Assembly (NCBI GenBank): GCA_037176725.1
Contig: JAZBRS010000011.1
Coordinates: forward strand, 496,001 to 560,000
Origin: Posidonia oceanica
Taxonomy: Eukaryota > Streptophyta > Magnoliopsida > Alismatales > Posidoniaceae
DNA: 64,000 nucleotides
Reading direction: 5' to 3'
Part shown: positions 20,521 to 32,690 of the stretch, in pieces
How positions within the stretch are numbered: the stretch's first letter is position 1
Layout: each line of letters opens with the position of its first letter
Notes under the pieces: generated by a model
Databases searched by the model: none
Seen by the model: only the letters and a program-made list of their open reading frames with translations
Told to the model about the DNA's origin: nothing
Program-made: the position numbers and the translations under genes

Positions 20521-22382
20521 GATGACAAAAACCATAAATATACAAAACTATAGAACTGGCTCCCCCTTAGAATATGCATAAATATATGTCAATAAAATCT
20601 TAATGCACCCCCTCTTATCTTATAATAACATGATAAGCTAAAAAACATAGCTTTGGAAAACCTATTCTATTCTTCTCCCCTTTTTTGTCATAAGTAAAAA
20701 GAATAGAATGCATAAATCCAAAGAAATGTAAGCAACATAAGCAAGAGAATTATCAAAACGGATATTCAACTAAGTATCAATATAAGCTTCTCCCCTTTTT
20801 ATTAATATAAGGATATTCAATAAGGCATCAAAACCAGTGTTACAATATTCAATAGGAATCAACTTCATCCTCAAATGTAAAGTAAAATTTAATAAGCATC
20901 GAAATCATACAAATATTCATAGATATTCAGTAATCTCCCCTTTTCTTAAAGTATAGATATTTATTTGCCAAAATTTACCATTTGTTAAAAGATACCAATT
21001 TATAAGAAGATGTCAATTTGTGAGAAAAAATACCAAGTGTAAAAAAAATCAATTTTTGTAAGATTTTCAATAACAAATCATCAAAATCATCTTCAAAAGG
21101 TAACTAATAAGCAATAAGTATCTAAAACAATTCTTTTGTTCAATAATAATCAATAAGATCAGAAATCATTTTTATTTAATCAACAATATGAAGAGTAAAT
21201 AATATTCAATTAATTTCAACTTCATATGATAAATGGTATGCATGAATTTCAATTTCATATGGTAAAGTCAATTGATACCAAATGTTAGATCTATACCAAT
21301 ATGTTAAATCAATAGGCATCAAGATCAAAAGATTTTTTGTGAAAATCACCAATTGTAAGATAGTCAATAAATCATAGTAAGCTCCCCCTTACACCAATCA
21401 TGGGTAAAGAGAAAATTCAGATATTCAATAAGTTTGAAATTCATTAATTTTTTTAAGAGATACCATTCAATTGTTAAAAGATACTCAATGTTGATACCAA
21501 TTGTTGGAAAATATTCAATTAAAACTTATCATCAAATCAAATGTCAAAATTAATTAATATGATACCCAATGTTGAATCTATATCAATTAATAGGCATTAA
21601 GATCAAAATATTATGATGTAAAAGATATTCAATATGCTCCCCCTATCAACAAGCATATGAAAAATAGTTCAATATCAAGTAGTGATAACATTAAGAATTA
21701 AAAAGTCTTGTAAAAACTCTTATTTTCATTTCAACATGAACAAAATGATATAACAAGATATTAGCATCATCATGACAGAGAATTATATTAAGTCAATTAT
21801 GATAATAAGATAAAACACTATAACCCTTCGTAAGATGAGATATGTTAATTTAAACACAATTACATAGAATTAAATTCTGTATATAATGATTCAAAATTTT
21901 TATCAAAGGCATAAAATATCAATAAACAGAAAGATCATAAGCCATGAATATTATTTCAAATAAAAAATTTAGTCAAGAAATTCAAAAATTCAAACTTTCA
22001 ATCATTTCGGCAAATCGAGTAAAAATGGCAGACCGAATCAGGAATTTTCAGAAAATCGGTCAAAAATGAATTTCCGAATCAGGGAATTTCGGAAAATCGG
22101 TAAATATCGGTTCACCGAAAAATCAGCAGGTTTTTCATTTTCCTGCATAATCGGTACACTGGACAAAAAGGAACTTCCGAATCAGGAGATTTTGGTATTC
22201 CGGTCCGAAAACGGTATTCCGAACCAGTTCGAAAATCATTAAAACAGAGATATATTTTTATAGGGAATAACACCAATTGTTTGTAATGTAAATTCATGAT
22301 AAATTAAGTGAAATTCCATCCAAATAATTTCATTAATCAATAAGTTAAAAACATCCTTGTTAATGGGATTTCTAAATATTTG
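20521..22382 (-). other. Non-coding interior of the gag-only element
   Basis: About 1.9 kb, very AT-rich, with loosely repeated phrases (ATTCAATAAG, GATACCAATTG, CAATAAGCATC). No pol-like frame on either strand. At 22005-22225 a second block of CGGT-type words appears (ATCGGTTCACCGA, CGGTATTCCG, GGTATTCCGAACC), separate from the LTR block. Confidence 0.7.
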
Positions 22383-23831
22383 TCAATGATTGATAGTCCC
22401 ATGTTCCTTCCCCTTCTTGGAGAAATTAAGTACCAAAAAGAGATTTTGGTACCCACTTAATTTGGGTCCAAATGGATTAGTCTTATTATTTTTCATTTTC
22501 GGGATCCATTTATCTTTGTTTTCCTTCTTCATGACAAATTCATAACATTCATTATTTTTTGGTCTAATAAAACCATTTTCATATGGAATAGAATTTTTAG
22601 GTACACTTCTATACTTCCTTCCATCAAGAGTTTTCTTTCTAACATTAATTAGTAAATTCTCACTTTTGATTTTTAAAGATGCAATATTGCTTTTCAACAA
22701 ATCAAATCTACCTTTCATGATATTCAACTCATTTTTCAAAATATCATTTTCTATTTCAAATGATTTATTCTTAGATCTCAATTTTTCATTTTCATTTGAA
22801 ATCAACTCATTTTCATGAGATATATCCATAAAACTCTTGTTTATACTTTTGTTTTTGCCAATCAAAGACTTATGTTTCAAATATAGCTCATTGAAGGTAT
22901 CAAGTAATTCATCAATTGAGAAATCTTCAATATTGTTCAAAGATGTTACCTCACTAGACATAGCCATAAAACATGAGTGAGTAATCTCACCATCTTCATC
23001 GGAGGAATCGCTATCGTCCCATGTAGCTTGGAGAGCTTTCTTCTTCTTGGTTTTTCTCTTGTTCTTCTTTTGAATTCTTTCTTTCTTTAGAAATGACTTG
23101 AACTTGTTACTAATAAAAGCATATTCATCCTCACTCGAATCATCCGACTCGTTTGAGACATTAAATGCAATACTCTATTTTTCTAGAACTTTTTCTATTT
23201 CTTTTTCAATCATTTGTACTTCATAGGAGATGAGATTTCCTATGAGTTCTTCTAGTGAATAATTTGAGAGGTCTTTTGCCTCTTCAATCGCAGTAGTCTT
23301 TTTCTCCCATTCTAGAGTTAAAGACCGAAGAATTTTTCTAATTAGATCACTTTGAAAAAAACTTTTACCAAGTGATTGCAAATTATTTGTAATATCAGAA
23401 AATCTAGTAAACACGTTTCCAATGGATTCATTAGGTTGCATTTTAAACATTTCATACTTATGTATAAGCATATTAATTTTTGTTTCTTTTACTTGATTTG
23501 TTTCCTCATGAGTTACTTCTAAAATATGCCATGCATCATGAGAAGTACTACAATTAGAAATTCGATTGAATTCATCTTGACTAATAGCACAAAATAAAGT
23601 GTTCAATCCCTTAGCATCTAAAGTAGCTAAGTTTATTTCATTTTCATTCCATTTCTTATAATTCTTCTTACTAGGAGTATAACCATTTATAACAATGTTC
23701 CATAAATTAAAACCAATAGATTTGAGGTAAATTTGCATTCTACACTTCCAATAATTATAATTTGTACCATCAAAGAAAGGAGGTCTATATATGCTTTGTC
23801 TCTCTACAATGTTATTGTTAAATGAAGCCAT
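22383..23831 (-). pseudogene. Copia-type gag of the gag-only element, one stop
   Basis: From the ATG at 23831 the frame runs to 22383 (about 482 codons) with a single TAG at 23177-23175. N-terminal part: FFDGTNYNYWKCRMQIYL, KWNENEINLATLDAKGLNTL, SHDAWHILEVTHEE and EEAKDLSNYSLEELIGNL, typical of the UBN2/retrotransposon gag fold. The middle is acidic with a Lys-rich stretch (DDSDSSDED), then SCFMAM. The C-terminal part is a long coiled coil (residues about 310-400) and a basic tail. No CCHC zinc knuckle and no fused protease are seen, which is unusual for an autonomous copia gag-pol. Confidence 0.85.
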
Positions 23832-23872
23832 TTAAACTAGAAGATGTTTAAATCTTATATTCTAGAAAAACC

Positions 23873-23888
23873 AAGCTCTGATATCAAT
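23873..23888 (-). other. Primer-binding site (tRNA-iMet type)
   Basis: On the minus strand, directly after the 5' LTR: ATTGATATCAGAGCTTGG. The site matches the plant initiator tRNA-Met primer site TGGTATCAGAGC with two early differences. Confidence 0.8.
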
Positions 23889-25007
23889 TGTTAGGATTCT
23901 AGGCTTCACTAGAGGGGGTGAATAGTGATTTAAAGAATAAGTGTGGATTTTAAAATTCTCTTTAACTATTTTAAGCAAATTAGCAAGTAAATGAAATATG
24001 GAGATATGGATTTAAATGTTTAAAATAAAACATGCATAGAAGGGGATGAGAGGCAATGAAAATATACACAAGTAATTTTATAGTGGTTCAGCCACCCCGG
24101 CCTAGTCCACTCCTCAAGAAATCCCCTCGAGAGTTACCTTAACTTTGATCTTATTTCCGGCCAAGATCTTGTCGTACACCTTGACGAGACCACACCAAGC
24201 TCCTGTAAAAACCGCGGTAACCCTTCTCGCTCCTAGAGAAGAACTCACACAAGAAAACTGAAGATTACAACTCTGTTGATTCTGTTCTATATCTCCCAAA
24301 ACTCTTTCGGCAATGTGGAGAGGATGGGAATGTATCTCTCTTGCTTTGGGAATCTTTCTCACAAAATAGGAGTGGAATACTTGGAAAATGATGTGACTTG
24401 AAGCTCTATATGATGTGTTCTATCTATGTGATGAATGGAGGTCCTATTTATAAGAAAACATGGGTAAAAGTTTATCTCTAACGGCTCTTTCAACGTTCAC
24501 AAACAGCTAGTCAAACGGTAGACCGAAATTTTTCGGTATGCCGTTTTAGCTTAGATTGTTATAGCAAATACGACCAAATCGGTAGACCATAAAAATTCAG
24601 TATGCCGAAAATCTCTGATTCGGTAGACCGTAAAATTTCGGTAGACCGTTTTGCATGAAAATTCTGCATTTCACAATTTCCATGATTTTGAAACTTTTTG
24701 CAAATTTTCTCGAACCACTTGCTCATGGACCTAAATGCTTCTAACCTAGGGTACTCTAGGGTTAACAAGGTCACTCTTTCATGATTCTTGGGGATTTTAT
24801 AAAAGACATATTACAACTCAAACATATTACAAAAGTTACATATTTAGAGTTGAACACAAGTCTTCAAGTTTTCAGTGAAGCTCCATGAGTCATTTCGCCT
24901 TTTTCTTTTTCAAGGTCTATAAGAATGCTTTCTTAACCTAATAAGAATTGTTAGAACACAAAATATTTTGTTATCATCAAAACCGAGATGAGGCAATTTT
25001 GCCAACA
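23889..25007 (-). repeat. 5' LTR of the gag-only element
   Basis: 1119 bp. TATA box as TATTTATA at 24445-24452 on the plus strand. Word block 24515-24660 contains CGGTAGACCG several times. Ends TTGCCAACA at the GATAT duplication. Confidence 0.9.
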
Positions 25008-25012
25008 GATAT
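25008..25012. other. Target-site duplication GATAT (right)
   Basis: Right-hand copy of the 5-bp duplication; see 19378-19382. Confidence 0.9.
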
Positions 25013-25272
25013 AAATTATACTTTTTCCACGTGTGTGAACATAAGGTGAAAGATAAATTAACAGAATTAATCAAGTTGGAGCTAAATCAGGGACAGCTGG
25101 CACCTCCCAAGCACCCAAGAGGACATTTGGCGCCTCCCAAGCGCCCGGAAGAGATATTTTGGACTCGGTCTTTGGCGTCCACACAGTTCACTTGTAAATA
25201 TCTTGTAATTGAAATTCAGTTTCCTCATTTGTATCCGGATTTGTTTATGTGACGGCTAAGTCCTTGTAAGCC

Positions 25273-25280
25273 TATAAAAG
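25273..25280 (+). promoter_or_regulatory. TATA box of the Athila LTR
   Basis: CCTATAAAAGGGACCC, followed about 30 bp later by the probable transcript start and a leader with TGTAAACCCTAAGG. Confidence 0.6.
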
Positions 25281-26204
25281 GGACCCATTGTGTAAACCCT
25301 AAGGGAGGATCATCTTCCACATTAGGCTTAGATTATTTTCTTCCAATGTTTTAGAGTTCTTCAAGCTTAGTTTCTGTAACCAAGGTATTTTATTAATTCA
25401 AGTTCATTTTTCTTTATCTTAATTATGTCTTGCTTTTCTCTTTCTCTTTCTTTTATTTCAATGTTTTTTATTATCATGTGTGGCTAAATTTTTAGATCTA
25501 GGGTTTAAATAAAGTTTATGTATGTTCATATGTTGTGATTAAGTTTCTCTTTGTCTTCTCATGCTTAAATGCTATGATTATGTAGACTGGATGTATATGA
25601 CATGGATCATTCATTATTCGATAAACTTTGATAAATTAATATTGATAATATCTTTTTAATTTATGCTTAGGAAAGAATAACTTGGGGGTTGTGTATATAA
25701 TCGCAGATCTATCATATATCATTTGATTTTATCTTAGGACTTGATAATCTATGGTGCTTTGCATATAGGTTATGCTTGTTAGGATAAGAACCATTGAGTA
25801 AACTATTTAGATCATGAAGAGAGACAAGAGTGGATTTAATCATGCATATTGGATTTTACATAAATGGATTCAAAACCCTAGGTTTGTTTTAATTAATTTG
25901 ATTATATCTTCTATTTGTAGTTCTTAATCATCATCAATCTCAACCCCTCTTTCAATAATTGATAATTAATCTCTTTATTTTGAAACACTATTCTCTGTGG
26001 GATTGATCTGTATTTTGCATACGTACTACATAGTACACCGTGCACTTGCGGTTAATTAAAATTCACATCACACACCCACCACGATGGGTCCCCTTGTTTT
26101 CCTCCTTGTATCTCTTGTACTTTCTTTGCATTTGCATCGCATCAACCCATTGCATTCCCCACCGGCATTGCACATCGCACGGTGAGCTCTTACATCCATC
26201 TCAT

Positions 26205-26820
26205 TTCATCCGGGCTGGCAACCCTAATTGCTCAGTTGACACCCGTTATTCTGTCTGGCTCTTCATGTTTATCCAGGCTGGCAGCCCTAACTGCTCGGTT
26301 GACACCCGTTAAAATGTCACCCACAGGCTGATAGCCCTAACTATCCGGCGATGAGTCCGTTAACTCACCACCGGACTGGTACCCCTAACTACTCGGCTGA
26401 CAAACTCATTAGTTTTGTCTCCACCTTGCATTTTGATGCCATGGGCGCTTCGGTTGTCCCTTGGTATCTCCATCGATACAAGGGGCATCTTTATTTTGTT
26501 GCCCCATGGTATCTCATTTCCATCTGCATCGAGCTAACATCCCCAACTGTTACGGGAGTGTCTACGGACCTCTGCAACACCTTCGGGTATGGTATTTACG
26601 TTGCATTCGTGGTTACAAGTCGTCTCACTTGTCACCACCTCTCTTGCCTAACAGACTCGCTAGCCTGTCAATGCCTTCGATACCAGGTGCATCCGGCAGC
26701 CCCTTGGTATCATCTCACCCCCATTTGGGCTGATAGCCCTAACTATTCGGCAACGAGTCCGTCAACTCCTTAGAGGGCTGATACTCCCTAACTATCTGGT
26801 GATAGGTCTGTTAATTTATC
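26205..26820. repeat. Degenerate tandem repeats in the Tat leader
   Basis: Recurring text GGCTG, a few bases, AGCCCTAACT, then CTCGG or a variant and CCGTTA, at about 26213, 26276, 26328, 26375, 26730 and 26776. Spacing is irregular (about 45-65 bp). No coding potential. Confidence 0.6.
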
Positions 26821-26884
26821 ACCCATTCGTCATAGTGTAATAGCATTCTGTTGCATGACATTAGCATTTTATTATTACACGGAC

Positions 26885-27310
26885 ATCGCACGCTTAAGAT
26901 TCGAACCCCTGGCTCGTGTATTGCTTAAGGTAACATCCTCGGCACCCGCAGGACTTTCGCAGCTTGCCTGCTTTGGATGGCGCCCGCAGTAGTGCGCAGC
27001 CCTAGGATCGTTTTCTCGATTCCGCGTACCCGACGTCCCACTGTGCATATACTGCATTTCACTACATAACATCTCATACATCGCATTCTTATTGCGCTGC
27101 TACTCCCTGTAGTCATCACACCAATTTCCACATTCCGCCTTCCCAGACATGGCTTGCTTAGGAAATCGAACCTCTGCTTTGCGCATTGCTTAAGGTGACA
27201 TCCTCAGCATCCGCAACTCTGCACAGTTTGCCAGCTCAGTATGGCACCCGCGGTAGTGTACGGCCCAGGATCGCTTCCTTGGCATTACGTGCCCGTCACT
27301 GCATGCACAT
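26885..27310. repeat. Two diverged copies of a ~170-bp segment, ~270 bp apart
   Basis: 26885-27060 and 27155-27310 share ATTGCTTAAGGT, ACATCCTC, CACCCGC, GTAGTG, AGGATCG and CGTGCCCG-like text in the same order. Diverged tandem duplication within the leader of the Tat fragment. Confidence 0.6.
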
Positions 27311-27498
27311 CCACTGCATCTTACTTTCAACCCTTGCATCGCCTTCACCTCGAGAACAGCTCGGTGAATTGCACCTGCGCTGAGGCTGCTTGGGCCCAGC
27401 GCACTTAAACTCGTCCGACTTTCTCAAAGTATTGCCCAGCGATGCTGCATTGCATTTCTCCGCCTTTTCCACGTGCGAAAGAATCACCCGCTTTTCCC

Positions 27499-27516
27499 CC
27501 AGCGGAGTCGCCAGCC
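27499..27516 (-). other. Tat primer-binding site
   Basis: TGGCGACTCCGCTGGGGG on the minus strand, three bases after an LTR end in TTCACA. Sites of this type are used by Tat/Ogre elements. Confidence 0.65.
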
Positions 27517-27999
27517 TGTGAACGCCCGATCCCCACGAGATCTGGACCGGAGGGGGCCCAAAAGGAGAGGAGGCACTTCACGGATGGAAGCGACGAGAAG
27601 AGGGAAAGCAAAAGAAAGATAAGACAAAAAGGGAGTCGCCACCGAGTCTATTAAATCGGGAGACAAGAAAAACCGAGGGAATGCATAGAAAACATGCAAA
27701 TGAATGCATTGCTATGCAAAAAGGATGACTCGTGCCAAGGACGAGGGCAAAATGGTCACTACGGGCCAGAGAAAGAGTAAGGACTCCTATTACGTGCGGG
27801 GAAGGTGTTAGGCACCCCCAACACGCCCAAGAAATCGGTCTTTCTTGGCTAAACGCTCGCATTTGCAGGAATTCGACAAGTGATTGCCTTACTGCACGTC
27901 TAAGGGACGAGGAATGCTAATGCCATGCTATGATTGCTAAAAGGTGCACCTGGATGACTAAGTGCCATGTATGCTGTGATTACTTGCGCAAATGTATGC

Positions 28000-28794
28000 C
28001 TAAGTGCCCAAATCTGTTGGATTCTTTTTTAACCTTTCTGTTAGTATTTTTCTATCTAGTGCAAGGTTTTTATAAAAATCTGAAACATAATTTAGGCATC
28101 CTAAAAATCTTTGTAATTGTTTTTTGTCTTTTAGTTCATCAAAAAAAATTTCTGCAAATGAAATTACTCTATTTATTGGAGATATTGTGTCTTGATGAAT
28201 TTTGAATCCAAGAAATTGTATCAAAGTCTGGAATAGTTTAATCTTTTTGGAAGATATTGCCAGGCCGTTATGTTTAACAACAGAGAGAAAAGTCTTTAAA
28301 TGCTTCCAATGTTGATCGGTGTTCTGCGAGAATATCAATACATCATCAATATAGACGATGCAAAAAGAAGTGTATGGATTAAAGATTTCATTCATTATTT
28401 TCTGAAATTTAGAAGGAGCATTTTTGAGGCCGAATGGCAGAACATTCCATTCAAAATGCCCGAAGGGGACAGTAAAAGCGGTTTTGTAACGGTCCTCGTC
28501 TTTGATTTGTATTCGCCAAAACCCAAACTTTAAATCAAACTTAAAGAATACTACGGCTCCTTGAGTTCTCTTAATCAAGTCTTGTTTGTTCGGGATCAGG
28601 AATCTAATCCATCTTAAAACTTTATTTAATGGTTTATAGTTTATAACTAATCGTGGAACACCTCTTTTTAATTCAGCAACATTCTCAACATAGAAGGCTG
28701 CACAGCTCCAAGGAGATGAGCTTGGTCTGCTTAGTCTTTTTTCTTGAAGATCCGTGATTTCCTTTTTGCATATTTCTAAAAGCCGTTGATTCAT
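28000..28794 (-). pseudogene. Pararetroviral reverse transcriptase fragment
   Basis: Open for 264 codons. Motifs: SPWSCAAFYV, PRLVINYKPLN, a motif-A equivalent FFKFDLKFGFWRIQI, GLKNAPSKFQKIMN and the catalytic YIDDVLIF, then FLGCLNYVSDFY. This wording is caulimovirid rather than gypsy. It stops where RNase H should begin, at the junction with Tat LTR sequence. The frame upstream (to about 29091) is the same, with a stop near 28880. Confidence 0.85.
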
Positions 28795-28879
28795 TTGAAT
28801 AGGTCGTGCTTTTGTGGGAATTTTATTTTCATCAAAATCTTCTATGTAAGGAAGGCTTACTTCATGCTTCTTTTTATGT

Positions 28880-29660
28880 CAAAAGGCTGTAGGGATTGTG
28901 GAGCAGATTTGTTCTTCGAGTTCTTTCTGGAATTTTTTAACCTTTTCTTGAAAGTTTTTATCTTCTATTTGTTTAGATATCTTAATTGTTTTCATTTCTT
29001 CTGAGATTTCTCCGATAAATCTTTCTTTATAATTAATGGCTGTTTTTAATTCCTGTAACATGGACAATTCTGATTGGTCACAAAATCTCATAATTATATT
29101 TTTCCCTTTTATGATAGCATGAATTCCATCATCCTTAATAGTAAAGGGTTTTAAGAGGTTAAGAAAAGGAGTTCCTAGGATTATTCCTTGTTTTAAATCT
29201 TTGATAAGGACAAAAGAGGTTTTAATAAAAACTCCCTGAAGGCAGACATGTGCTTCAGGTATTTTATATTTTACTTGTAAGCGGTGTCCATCAGCAACAC
29301 TAATTCTGTGTGTGGTTTTTATAAAATATTTAGAGGGTATTATTCCTTCTCTGATACAGTTGACATCAGCTCCATAATCAATGAGAGCTGTGTGCTGGGT
29401 GGCATAATTTTTAATAGGATTTTACTTTGCCATTTTTGCTTAATATATTTTTCTATTGAGTTAATAAACTCTTCTTGGTCTTTAACTTCCTCTTCTTCGT
29501 TTTGTTCCTCACGTGTTTCTAATAATTCTACACGCTGTTTTAATTACTGTACATCCTTTTTTATACCATTATATTCATGTTTTAATTCTTCTAATGTAAG
29601 AGGGTTATCAACAGATTTTCCTGGTTTCAATCTTTTTAATACTTTATCGAAGGAATAATA
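28880..29660 (-). pseudogene. Pararetroviral aspartic protease region
   Basis: The active-site loop reads LIDYGADVNCI near 29380; the usual D-T/S-G triad is changed to D-Y-G, which should abolish activity. Further on ILGTPFL marks the second protease strand pair. Upstream are frame breaks (for example near 29420). Confidence 0.7.
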
Positions 29661-31502
29661 TTCTTCTTTAACTAATTTTTCTTTTTTGGGCTCTTTAGTT
29701 GTTTATGTACTTGTTAACTGTATGATTTTCTCTGTGGGGTCTTTTATGGCATCTATTGTCTCTAATATGAATCTTTCTTCTGTGCTTAGCACATTTAGTT
29801 CGTCACTAGACTCATAATTGTCGGTTTCATAGCAACTACATTGGCTATCTTTGTCAAATTCTTCTTTAGAATCCTCAGAGTTGATTTGTAATTTATTTAT
29901 TATAGCATCTATTTCTTCTTTATTAAGATGTTTTGATTCTAGTAATAATTCATTAATTTTTCTTTTTGTGTTTTTATCGAAACATTTGTTAGCGTAATGT
30001 CCTCTTTTGTTGCACTTGAAGCAAATTGGGATCTTTTTATCATTTTCTCTAGATTTAGATTTGTTTTTAAATTTCTTAATATGATTTTTCTGATGTTTCC
30101 TTTTTTGTCTTATTTCCTTTTTCTGATGTGTTTTCTCTCTATAGGTCTTTGATCTTTTAGGAGATAATTTCGGATTTTCAACACCAAATTGGTAGCAAAA
30201 GTCTCCTAAATCTCTTCGTCCAAGAAGTCTTTGTTGTTCTAGTTGTCCTTTAAGTTTTAAATCATTACAGAGTGCTAGCCTTGTTTGGTTTATTTTCTAG
30301 GTTAATTCTCCATATGATATTTGATCATAAGGTAAGGAATTGTTATATTGTTGCCTTAAAGATTCTCTTACCTTTTCGGCAAACAAGGGTGGTAATCCAG
30401 AAACGAATTTCTCCTTCTAGATTGCATTATGACAATCTGATAATTGGAATACTTGAGAGAGAAAAACGTCTTTGTACCATTTAAAATCAGTTAGAGTAGA
30501 ACATCTTAAATTCATTAATTGTTCACGATTTTTCTCAAAAGTTTTATGTGTATCACCTATGAAGTGTTTATAGATATTAATGATTAACATATAGATCATG
30601 TCTGGTATTGGTTCACCAGACTCAGTTTTTATCGGTCTTCCTGATGCATCTATTTTGGTTGCAGAAAGAATGTTCTGCTTAGCAGACTTAGTGAGATAAT
30701 GATCCCACCACCCCCGAAGTTGCCCTGAGAAGGAAGCAACAATCGCATGAATAATTCCCTGTTCAGAATTGTTATGAGTTTTACAGGCGGTAGCATAGAT
30801 TAGTATTTGATGGAGTAACTGATGTATCTGATACTCAGTGAAACCATCAAGATTCCATTCGACTAGGGATTGACCATCAAAGTGGTCACGGACCGGGATG
30901 TCATATTCAATTTGTATATCGACCGATGTTGGTCGTCAATAATAAGGTTTAGAGGTGGAGTATAACTTATTCACTGTGTCTGTAACAGTTTTGTGTGAAG
31001 ATTCTACTTCTGAACTAGAGTCTGAATCAATTATTGTGTTAATAGCGTTTTCCAGAGATAATCTTTGTAATCGCAAAGATAGTTCTTGTGTGAATTCGTC
31101 TATGTCATTCATTTGTATAGGATCTTTATTGCCAAGGGATATTCCTTCATTTATATAATGAGGAATAATAATAGCAGGAGATTTATCTAAATATGTTTTG
31201 GTTCGAGATGGTTTTAACTCATGAATAAGATTTTCTATTCTCTCTGTTTGTTTACCAATAGTCTGTAAATTAATATTGGTAAAGGTATTCTGTTTCATTA
31301 GTTGAGCAATGTATGCTTGACGTATGATGTCATTTGTGGATTCAATATTTTTTAATGGTGTGGCTTTTACTTCTCCAATTTTAATCTGTTCAAGTGGTGG
31401 ATGAACAGATTCTATATCTTCTATTTTATTAGGAAGTTTCCATGTGTTTGTTAGTTTTTTGATTACTGTAAGATGATCTTCTATTGGAATATGTTTGAGC
31501 AT
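29661..31502 (-). pseudogene. Pararetroviral capsid region with zinc knuckle
   Basis: An acidic Ser/Asp-rich N-terminal part (31502-30936 open), a central part with scattered stops, and a CCHC knuckle CFKCNKRGHYANKC at about 30025-29985 followed by a Lys/Arg-rich segment. Knuckle plus basic tail is typical of caulimovirid capsid proteins. Confidence 0.7.
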
Positions 31503-31986
31503 AAATTTTAAGGTTTCAACGTATTATGTTTTGTATCGGTCAAAGAAACAGATATTTTTCCTGAGTTCTTTCATTTGATTATACCACTGTGTTCTTATAA
31601 CAGCTCTTTCATTCGAATCATAGGTTTTAAAAAATCATTCCTTTTTATTTTTATTTTCTTCAGAATTAAAATCTTTTCTTAGTAGATCTTTATTTATTTC
31701 AAATTCTTCTTCCTCGAATAGTATTGCATTTATAGTGAAATCCGACTTTGAAGGTTCATAATTATCATTATAAGTTGCTAAGGTAATTCCAGTGGGTTGA
31801 AGAATGTCATTTCGTGATGACACATAGGGTCTTGGTGTTCTATCAGCGGATGAATCCTTGGAAATAGTCATCCTTTTGGATGAGGAGAAGTTTATCTCAA
31901 CTTCACCATTAGGGTGTTCAACTAGAGCTTGTAATTCCTTATTTTCTAAAGGTTTTACTGGGACAGCTTGGCTGAGAGTCCAGGAT

Positions 31987-32690
31987 TCAGGTAAATTTTA
32001 TCTCATTCCATTTTAGAGATTTAGGAACAACTGTATTATTTTTAGTGTTTGTTAAGAAGAGTGTGGTTACACCTTTTTCGATTGAAATTTTTGCCTGAGG
32101 AGAAACAGTGTTCATGACTTTGAAACATACTCGATAAGAGATAGCTATGTTTTTGGATGCAGAATCCATAGCGAATCCTTGGGTTTGGAGATTAAGGGTT
32201 AGTACCTTAAGCAAACCTGGATCAGTTAATGAAACTGAGAAGTTTGGGAAGGCATTAAAGAAGACAGGACCTTCATTAAGACTAGATTCTATTAACCCTA
32301 GCAAAGAGTCTGAGAATTTATGATGTCTTTGGTCTCTTAAGCAAATTAATACAGAGGTATTAAGACCATTTCGAGTAAGAGCTCTGGCTGAGACTTGTAC
32401 TAGACCTAGGTGAAGGTAATGATATTTATCAATATTTTTAATTGGTTCAAGGTCTTTTGGTGTTATTAGCTAAAGATTTTCAGCGGTAGATGTTATAGAA
32501 ACTGTTTTTTCTATAGTTTTAATATGATAGTCAGAGAGAAGTTTAAAAGATCATTTATTATATATCTCCTTAATAGGAACTTTAGGCATTTTCCAATTTA
32601 CTAGACTTTGACCACCATTTAAATAATAATAATTTAAAAGAATTCCATTAAATAAGGAGGTAGTTACGGTAACCACATTTTCCAATAAAT
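31987..32690 (-). pseudogene. Pararetroviral movement protein fragment
   Basis: 30K-superfamily movement-protein signature: LGLVQVSARALTRNGLN, then SLLGLIESSLNEGPVFF, FPNFSVSLTDPGLLKVLTL and IAISYRVCFKVM. Stops lie near 32545 and 32475. A diverged continuation is visible at 31871-31635. Confidence 0.75.

Larger units (their letters stand above)
19383..25007 (-). mobile_element. Complete gag-only LTR retrotransposon (TR-GAG-like)
   Basis: Two LTRs (19383-20503 and 23889-25007) begin and end alike (TGTTAGGATTCTAGG at low coordinates, TTGCCAACA at high). They are flanked by the perfect 5-bp duplication GATAT (19378-19382 and 25008-25012). On the minus strand the order is 5' LTR, tRNA-Met primer site, gag, about 1.9 kb of AT-rich non-coding DNA, polypurine tract, 3' LTR. 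No protease, integrase or RT is present, so mobility must rely on a helper. Gag wording fits Ty1/copia. Gag-only elements of this kind are described in plants as TR-GAG. Confidence 0.9.
19179..26067 (+). mobile_element. Athila 3' LTR, split by a nested insertion
   Basis: LTR sequence is 19179-19382 and 25013-about 26067, roughly 1.26 kb in total. It starts TGATTAGTATATTATTC after the polypurine tract. The right part has a TATA box at 25273, a leader ending in AAACCCTAAGGG, and a terminus near GCACTTGCGG, then TTCACATCA, typical of Athila LTR ends. A complete gag-only element (19383-25007 plus its 5-bp duplication) interrupts it. Boundaries at the outer right end are estimated to within about 30 bp. 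Confidence 0.7.
26068..28010 (-). mobile_element. Second Tat-lineage fragment: partial 5' LTR and leader
   Basis: Minus-strand TGGCGACTCCGCTGGGGG (27516-27499) is a Tat primer-binding site. At higher coordinates (27520-28010) lies part of a 5' LTR with Tat-typical phrases (GGAGTCGCCACCGAG and GGGAAGGTGTTAGGCACCCC on the plus strand). At lower coordinates lies the leader. No gag reading is recognisable. The LTR is cut at about 28010 by the pararetroviral sequence. Confidence 0.55.
28000..32690 (-). mobile_element. Endogenous pararetrovirus (Caulimoviridae), truncated and decayed
   Basis: Minus-strand order: movement protein (32690-31987), capsid region with zinc knuckle (about 31500-29990), aspartic protease (about 29400-29200) and reverse transcriptase (28794-28000). 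This is the order of petuvirus/florendovirus-like genomes. RNase H is missing because the sequence ends at about 28010. Many stops and frameshifts break the reading, so no functional protein is possible. The AT-rich composition differs from the neighbouring Tat and Tekay DNA. The genus is inferred only from remembered motifs. Confidence 0.8.

Noticed and set aside
27490..27860. Short ORFs with Ser/Arg-rich readings over the Tat LTR and primer site
   Set aside because: Position and phrases identify LTR and leader DNA, not coding sequence.
30955..31158. Short plus-strand ORFs inside the pararetroviral region
   Set aside because: They overlap the longer minus-strand readings that carry caulimovirid motifs in consistent order.
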